Shown: one piece after another, positions 5,296-8,602 of the stretch
Layout: each line of letters opens with the position of its first letter
Numbering within the stretch: position 1 is the first letter of the stretch
NCBI GenBank assembly: GCA_900553545.1
Contig: USDP01000060.1
Coordinates: 1 to 8,602 of the forward strand
DNA: 8,602 nucleotides
Source: an uncultured Eubacteriales bacterium
GTDB lineage: Bacteria > Bacillota > Clostridia > Oscillospirales > Oscillospiraceae
Reading direction: 5' to 3'
Notes under the pieces: model-generated
The model's database searches: none
The model's input: only the letters and a program-made list of their open reading frames with translations
What the model was told of the DNA's origin: nothing
Program-made: the position numbers and the translations under genes

Positions 5296-6473
5296 ACATT
5301 TTATATCTGGACTGCGCGATGGGCGCAGCGGGCGATATGCTGATGGCGGCGCTTTTGGAGCTGCTGCCGGACAAAGACACATTCTTGCGCGACATGAATG
5401 CGCTGGGCCTGCCGGGCATTGAAGTGACGGCGGAGCCGTCGGTCAAGTGCGGCGTGACGGGGACGCACGTCCATGTTTTTGTCCATGGCGAGGAAGAAGG
5501 CCACGAACACCATGACCACGAGCATGAACATGGGCACGAACATCACCACACCGGTCTGCATGAGATCGAGCGCCGGATCGGGCAGCTGCCCGTGCCGGAG
5601 GCCGTGCGCGAAGATGCGTGGGCCGTCTACCGCTCGATCGCGGACGCGGAGAGCCGCGTCCACGGCGCACCGGTCGACCAGATCCACTTCCACGAGGTCG
5701 GCACGCTCGACGCGCTGGCCGACGTAGTGGGCGTCTGCTGGCTGATGCACCGCCTTGCGCCGGACGCAGTTTATGCCTCGCCGGTGCATGTCGGATCTGG
5801 ACAGGTGAAATGCGCGCACGGGATTCTGCCCGTGCCCGCCCCGGCGACGGCGCTGCTCCTCGAGGGAATCCCCTGCTACGGCGGCGCGGTGCGCGGCGAA
5901 CTCTGCACGCCGACGGGCGCGGCGCTGCTGCGCCGTTTCGTGACGAAGTTCGGCCCGATGCCGCCGCTCTGCATCGGGAAGATCGGCTATGGCATGGGTA
6001 CGAAAGACTTTGAGGCGGCCAACTGTGTCCGCGCGATGCTGGGCCGCAGCGATGCGCAGCCGAAGCAGATTGTGGAGCTTTGCTGCAATCTCGACGACAT
6101 GACTCCGGAGGAACTGGGCTTTGCGATGGAGCGGCTGTTTGACGCGGGCGCGCTCGACGTTTTTACGACGCCCATCGGCATGAAGAAAAACCGCCCCGCC
6201 GTGCTCCTCACCTGCATGTGCCGCGAGGAGACGCGCGAAGCGATCTTAGAAACGCTCTTCCGCCACACGACGACGCTCGGTGTCCGCGCCAGCCGCTGCG
6301 ATCGCTACACACTCACGCGCACGGCACGCACCGTGGACACGGCGCACGGCCCCGTGCGTGTGAAGTCCGCCGAGGGCTTCGGCGTAAAGCGGGAGAAGGC
6401 AGAATTTGACGATCTCGCCCGCATCGCGCGCGAGACGGGCCGTTCGCTGCGCGAGGTACGCGCAGAGCTTTGA
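5292..6473 (+). CDS. larC: LarC, nickel insertase of nickel-pincer cofactor synthesis
   Basis: Enzyme of 393 residues that inserts nickel into pyridinium-3,5-bisthiocarboxylate mononucleotide in a CTP-dependent reaction, the last step of NPN synthesis. The family start MNILYLDCAMGAAGDMLMAAL is intact. A histidine-rich stretch follows (14 His between residues 59 and 90), a likely nickel-holding segment. IHFHEVGTLDALADVVG, VHVGSGQVKCAHGILPVPAP and ELCTPTGAALL are conserved family blocks, and the C-terminal (LarC2-like) domain begins around VELCCNLDDMTPEELG (261-276) with GMKKNRPAVLLT. The two halves are in one uninterrupted frame, whereas the Lactiplantibacillus gene needs a programmed ribosomal frameshift between larC1 and larC2. 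ATG 5292 overlaps the larB stop by 4 bp, with GGGAGG 6 nt upstream. Confidence 0.95.
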   Translation: MNILYLDCAMGAAGDMLMAALLELLPDKDTFLRDMNALGLPGIEVTAEPSVKCGVTGTHVHVFVHGEEEGHEHHDHEHEHGHEHHHTGLHEIERRIGQLPVPEAVREDAWAVYRSIADAESRVHGAPVDQIHFHEVGTLDALADVVGVCWLMHRLAPDAVYASPVHVGSGQVKCAHGILPVPAPATALLLEGIPCYGGAVRGELCTPTGAALLRRFVTKFGPMPPLCIGKIGYGMGTKDFEAANCVRAMLGRSDAQPKQIVELCCNLDDMTPEELGFAMERLFDAGALDVFTTPIGMKKNRPAVLLTCMCREETREAILETLFRHTTTLGVRASRCDRYTLTRTARTVDTAHGPVRVKSAEGFGVKREKAEFDDLARIARETGRSLREVRAEL

Positions 6474-6490
6474 TCACAGGAGGGAAACCG

Positions 6491-7168
6491 ATGTACCGGG
6501 TACTTTTGGTGGAGGACGACCGCGGGATCGCCGAGGCGCTGTGTGCGCAGCTCGGCGACTGGGGCTTTGCCGTGCGGGCCGTGGAGAATTTCCGCGATGT
6601 GACCGGAGAATTCCGCGCATTTGATCCACAGCTCGTGCTGCTCGATCTGATGCTGCCGTTCCAGAGCGGCTATCACTGGTGTGCGGAGCTGCGGAAAATT
6701 TCCAACGTGCCGGTCATGTTCCTCTCCTCGGCGGCGGACAACCTCAACATTGTGACGGCGATGAACATGGGCGCGGACGATTTCATCGCGAAGCCGTTCG
6801 ACTGCGCCGTGCTCGTCGCGAAGATGCAGGCGCTGCTCCGCCGGAGCTATGACTTTGTCCAACCCGCGCCCGCGCTGACCTGCCGCGGCGCGCAGCTCTG
6901 CACCGACGACCAGACACTGCAATTCGGCGCGGAGAAGATCGCGCTCTCGAAAAACGAATACCGCATCCTGCTCTGCCTGATGGAGCAGAAGGGCAAGGTG
7001 GTCAGCCGCGAGCGGCTGATGGAGCGGCTGTGGGAGAGCGAAGCCTTCGTCGACGAAAACACCCTGACCGTCAACGTCAACCGGCTGCGCAAAAAGCTGG
7101 CCGCGGCGGGCCTCGCGGACTTTATCACGACGAAATTCGGCGTGGGCTATCTGGTGGAGGACGTATGA
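6491..7168 (+). CDS. OmpR-family response regulator (BceR/GraR-like)
   Basis: DNA-binding response regulator of 225 residues. Receiver domain (about 1-118): acidic pair in LVEDD (7-10, Asp9/Asp10), phospho-acceptor Asp52 in LVLLDLMLP, Ser80 in FLSS and Lys101 in AKPF. A winged-helix output domain follows (about 128-225), with LSKNEYRILLCLMEQKGKVVSRE, DENTLTVNVNRLRKKL and FGVGYLV, typical of the OmpR/PhoB class. ATG 6491 has AGGAGGG 6 nt upstream; a TTG at 6470 lacks a ribosome site. It lies 17 nt after larC with no terminator visible, so it may be co-transcribed with larEBC, and it overlaps the kinase gene by 4 bp. Its closest familiar relatives (BceR, GraR) control antimicrobial-peptide detoxification transporters, but no such transporter is in view. 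Confidence 0.93.
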   Translation: MYRVLLVEDDRGIAEALCAQLGDWGFAVRAVENFRDVTGEFRAFDPQLVLLDLMLPFQSGYHWCAELRKISNVPVMFLSSAADNLNIVTAMNMGADDFIAKPFDCAVLVAKMQALLRRSYDFVQPAPALTCRGAQLCTDDQTLQFGAEKIALSKNEYRILLCLMEQKGKVVSRERLMERLWESEAFVDENTLTVNVNRLRKKLAAAGLADFITTKFGVGYLVEDV

Positions 7169-8151
7169 AGCTGTTTTTTGCCTATCTGCGTCAGCGGTGG
7201 AAGGTACTGCTGGGCGCGGTGCTGTTTTACGCGCTGTTTGCCGTCTCGTTCGCGCTCTACGGGCTGCCGCTGGCGGCGGTCTGGTATCCGGCGGCGTTGA
7301 CGGCGGTGCTGGGCCTGATCTTCTTTCTGTGCGACTTTGGCCGCATCCGGCGGACGCATGCGGAGCTCTCGGCGCTCTCCAATGTCTCAGCCGAACAGAT
7401 CGGCCCGCTGCCGGAGACATCACGGATTCTGGACGGCGATTATCAGGCGATCATCCGCAGCTTGCAAGTGCAGGCGCGGCAGCTGGCCTCGTCCGCCGCG
7501 GCGCGCGAGCGCGAGGCGAGCGATTATTACACCGTCTGGGCGCACCAGATCAAGACGCCCATCGCCGCGATGGAGCTGACGCTCCGGCAGGAGGATTCGC
7601 CGCAGGCGCGGCGGCTGCTGGGCGAGCTTTCGCGCATCGAACAGTATGTCGAGATGGCGCTGACGTATCTCCGGCTTGAGAGCGCGGAGAGTGATTACGT
7701 CTTCCGTGGCTGCGCGCTCGATCCCATCATCCGGCAAAGTGTCAAGCGGTTTTCCGCCGAGTTCATCGGGCGCAAGATCCGGCTCGACTATGAACCGGCA
7801 GACTATACGCTGGTCACAGACGAGAAATGGCTCGGCTTCGTGCTGGAACAGCTGCTCTCCAACGCGCTGAAATACACCCGCGCGGGCGGCGTCCGCATCT
7901 TTCTGGAACATGAGACGCTCTGCATCGCGGACACTGGCATCGGCATCGCGCCGGAGGATCTGCCGCGCATCTTTGAAAAGGGCTACACCGGACTCAATGG
8001 CCGCACCGACCGCAAGGCCACCGGTCTCGGCCTCTATCTCTGCCGCCGCGTGTGCGAGAATCTCGGCATCGGCCTGCGAGCCGAATCCACCCCCGGCACG
8101 GGGACAACGGTGTTTTTAGACCTGTCGCAACGGCAGAGAAGGTTTGAATAA
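7165..8151 (+). CDS. Intramembrane-sensing histidine kinase (BceS/GraS-like)
   Basis: Membrane kinase of 328 residues. Two closely spaced membrane helices (about 14-34 and 36-56) with almost no extracellular loop mark it as an intramembrane-sensing kinase. A short linker leads to the DHp helix with the phospho-accepting His127 in YYTVWAHQIKTPIAAM. The ATPase domain has the N-box LEQLLSNALKYT (228-239, Asn233), G1 box DTGIGIAPEDLPRIFEKGYTG (from 256) and G2 box ATGLGLYL (285-292). Length is normal for BceS-like kinases. It starts within the stop of the response regulator gene (ATGA), so the pair is translated together. BceS kinases usually sense through a partner BceAB ABC transporter; none is encoded between this gene and the convergent proC, so a partner would be elsewhere or the stimulus differs. 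Confidence 0.93.
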   Translation: MKLFFAYLRQRWKVLLGAVLFYALFAVSFALYGLPLAAVWYPAALTAVLGLIFFLCDFGRIRRTHAELSALSNVSAEQIGPLPETSRILDGDYQAIIRSLQVQARQLASSAAAREREASDYYTVWAHQIKTPIAAMELTLRQEDSPQARRLLGELSRIEQYVEMALTYLRLESAESDYVFRGCALDPIIRQSVKRFSAEFIGRKIRLDYEPADYTLVTDEKWLGFVLEQLLSNALKYTRAGGVRIFLEHETLCIADTGIGIAPEDLPRIFEKGYTGLNGRTDRKATGLGLYLCRRVCENLGIGLRAESTPGTGTTVFLDLSQRQRRFE

Positions 8152-8165
8152 GTTCCGCAGCGATC

Positions 8166-8195
8166 AAAGGCCCCCTCTATGAAGAGGGGGGCTTT
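8166..8195 (+). terminator. Terminator hairpin after the kinase gene
   Basis: CCCCCTCT (8171-8178) pairs with AGAGGGGG (8183-8190) around ATGA. Outer pairs AAAG/CTTT follow after one G-G mismatch. It begins 14 nt after the kinase stop codon. The T-run is only three bases, so termination may rely on the following hairpins too. Confidence 0.6.
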
Positions 8196-8216
8196 GCGGG
8201 CGGACAATGCCCGCCC
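8196..8216. other. GC-rich hairpin between convergent genes
   Basis: GCGGGC (8196-8201) can pair with GCCCGC (8209-8214), or GGGCGG (8198-8203) with CCGCCC (8211-8216). It has no T-tract of its own and is followed by a run of C. It probably belongs to the terminator cluster. Confidence 0.4.
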
Positions 8217-8241
8217 CCCCATTGTATCGATATACGCAAAA

Positions 8242-8278
8242 AATCCCGGCCTCTTCATCAGAGGCCGGGATTGTTTTT
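8242..8278. terminator. Bidirectional intrinsic terminator between kinase gene and proC
   Basis: A perfect 13-bp stem (8242-8254 with 8260-8272, AATCCCGGCCTCT arm) closes a 5-nt loop, with an A-run on the left (8238-8243) and TTTTT on the right (8274-8278). It therefore works in both directions and lies immediately downstream of the proC stop codon, which overlaps the T-run. Confidence 0.85.
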
Positions 8279-8602
8279 AGTTTCCTTCGATGGCGTCGAC
8301 CGCGGAGATGACCGTCCCGCGGAAGGCCCGCTTTTCCAGTTCCGCCACGCCGCGGATCGTCGTGCCGCCGGGCGAGCAGACTGCGCGGATCAGCTCCGCC
8401 GGGGTCTTTTCGCCCTGCATGAGCATCTTCGCCGCGCCGATCATGGTCTGGCAGAACATCTGGAGCGCGTCCTGCTCGTCGATGCCGTGCTTTTTCGCGC
8501 TCTGCACCATCGCGTCCGCATAGGCGTAGATATAGGCCGGTGCGGAGCCTGCATACGGGATCGCCTCATTTATCATGTCTTCCTTATCAAATACCGTCGT
8601 CA
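8277..8602 (-). CDS. proC: Pyrroline-5-carboxylate reductase, C-terminal part (cut by window end)
   Basis: The minus-strand frame stays open to the right window edge; about 107 C-terminal residues are visible. They begin TTVFDKEDMINEAIPYAGSAPAYIYAYADAM and continue through AAKMLMQGEKTPAELIRAVCSPGGTTIRGVAELEKRAFRGTVISAV. The GSAPAY element and the SPGGTTIRG...LEK..FRG motif are hallmarks of the ProC dimerisation domain. The enzyme reduces 1-pyrroline-5-carboxylate to proline with NAD(P)H in the cytoplasm. The N-terminal Rossmann domain lies outside the window, so the ATG at 8576 is internal and not the true start. The gene is convergent to the kinase gene and shares a bidirectional terminator with it. 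Confidence 0.95.
   Translation of the reverse strand, partial: TTVFDKEDMINEAIPYAGSAPAYIYAYADAMVQSAKKHGIDEQDALQMFCQTMIGAAKMLMQGEKTPAELIRAVCSPGGTTIRGVAELEKRAFRGTVISAVDAIEGN

Noticed and set aside
5502..5561. Possible short tandem DNA repeat (CAT/GAA/CAC-rich) in larC
   Set aside because: The pattern comes from His/Glu codons of the histidine-rich loop, with irregular units and mixed codons, so it is a protein feature and not a DNA repeat.
6470..6490. Earlier TTG start for the response regulator
   Set aside because: It would add seven residues lacking family similarity and has no ribosome site, while ATG 6491 has AGGAGGG at good spacing.

Overview
The window is GC-rich, almost fully coding DNA that fits a high-GC member of the Clostridia (Oscillospiraceae-like). 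Supporting signs are strong AGGAGG-type ribosome sites, many 4-bp ATGA gene overlaps, clostridial Opp-type transporter proteins, a DUF3842 protein and a BceRS-like two-component system. The taxonomic guess comes from protein style only.

Layout. Positions 1-3157 hold a peptide/nickel-type (Opp/Dpp/Nik) ABC transporter region: the 3' end of an OppC-like permease with a reading-frame break, one ATPase gene that looks like an OppD N-terminus joined to an OppF body at the Walker A motif, then intact OppB- and OppC-type permeases. Positions 3218-3631 encode a DUF3842 protein with its own likely promoter. A good promoter (3628-3657) then opens a leader of about 130 nt that ends in an intrinsic-terminator hairpin with a competing upstream hairpin. 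It precedes larE, larB and larC (3797-6473), which overlap each other by 4 bp. Seventeen bases after larC comes a response regulator/histidine kinase pair (6491-8151). A convergent intergenic region with three hairpins separates it from the 3' part of proC on the minus strand (8277-8602, cut by the window end).

How the genes work together. LarB, LarE and LarC make the nickel-pincer nucleotide (NPN) cofactor used by lactate racemase and related LarA enzymes: LarB carboxylates and hydrolyses nicotinic acid adenine dinucleotide, LarE installs sulfur, and LarC inserts nickel using CTP. No LarA-type apoenzyme is in view. The neighbouring Opp/Nik-type transporter could supply nickel, but that is inference from position. 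The LarE here has the three-cysteine pattern of cluster-dependent, non-sacrificial LarE enzymes.

The points most worth a second look are the likely attenuated leader RNA before larE, the chimeric ATPase with a damaged permease at the left end (recombination or misassembly), the three-cysteine LarE, and the two-component system tightly coupled to the lar operon.
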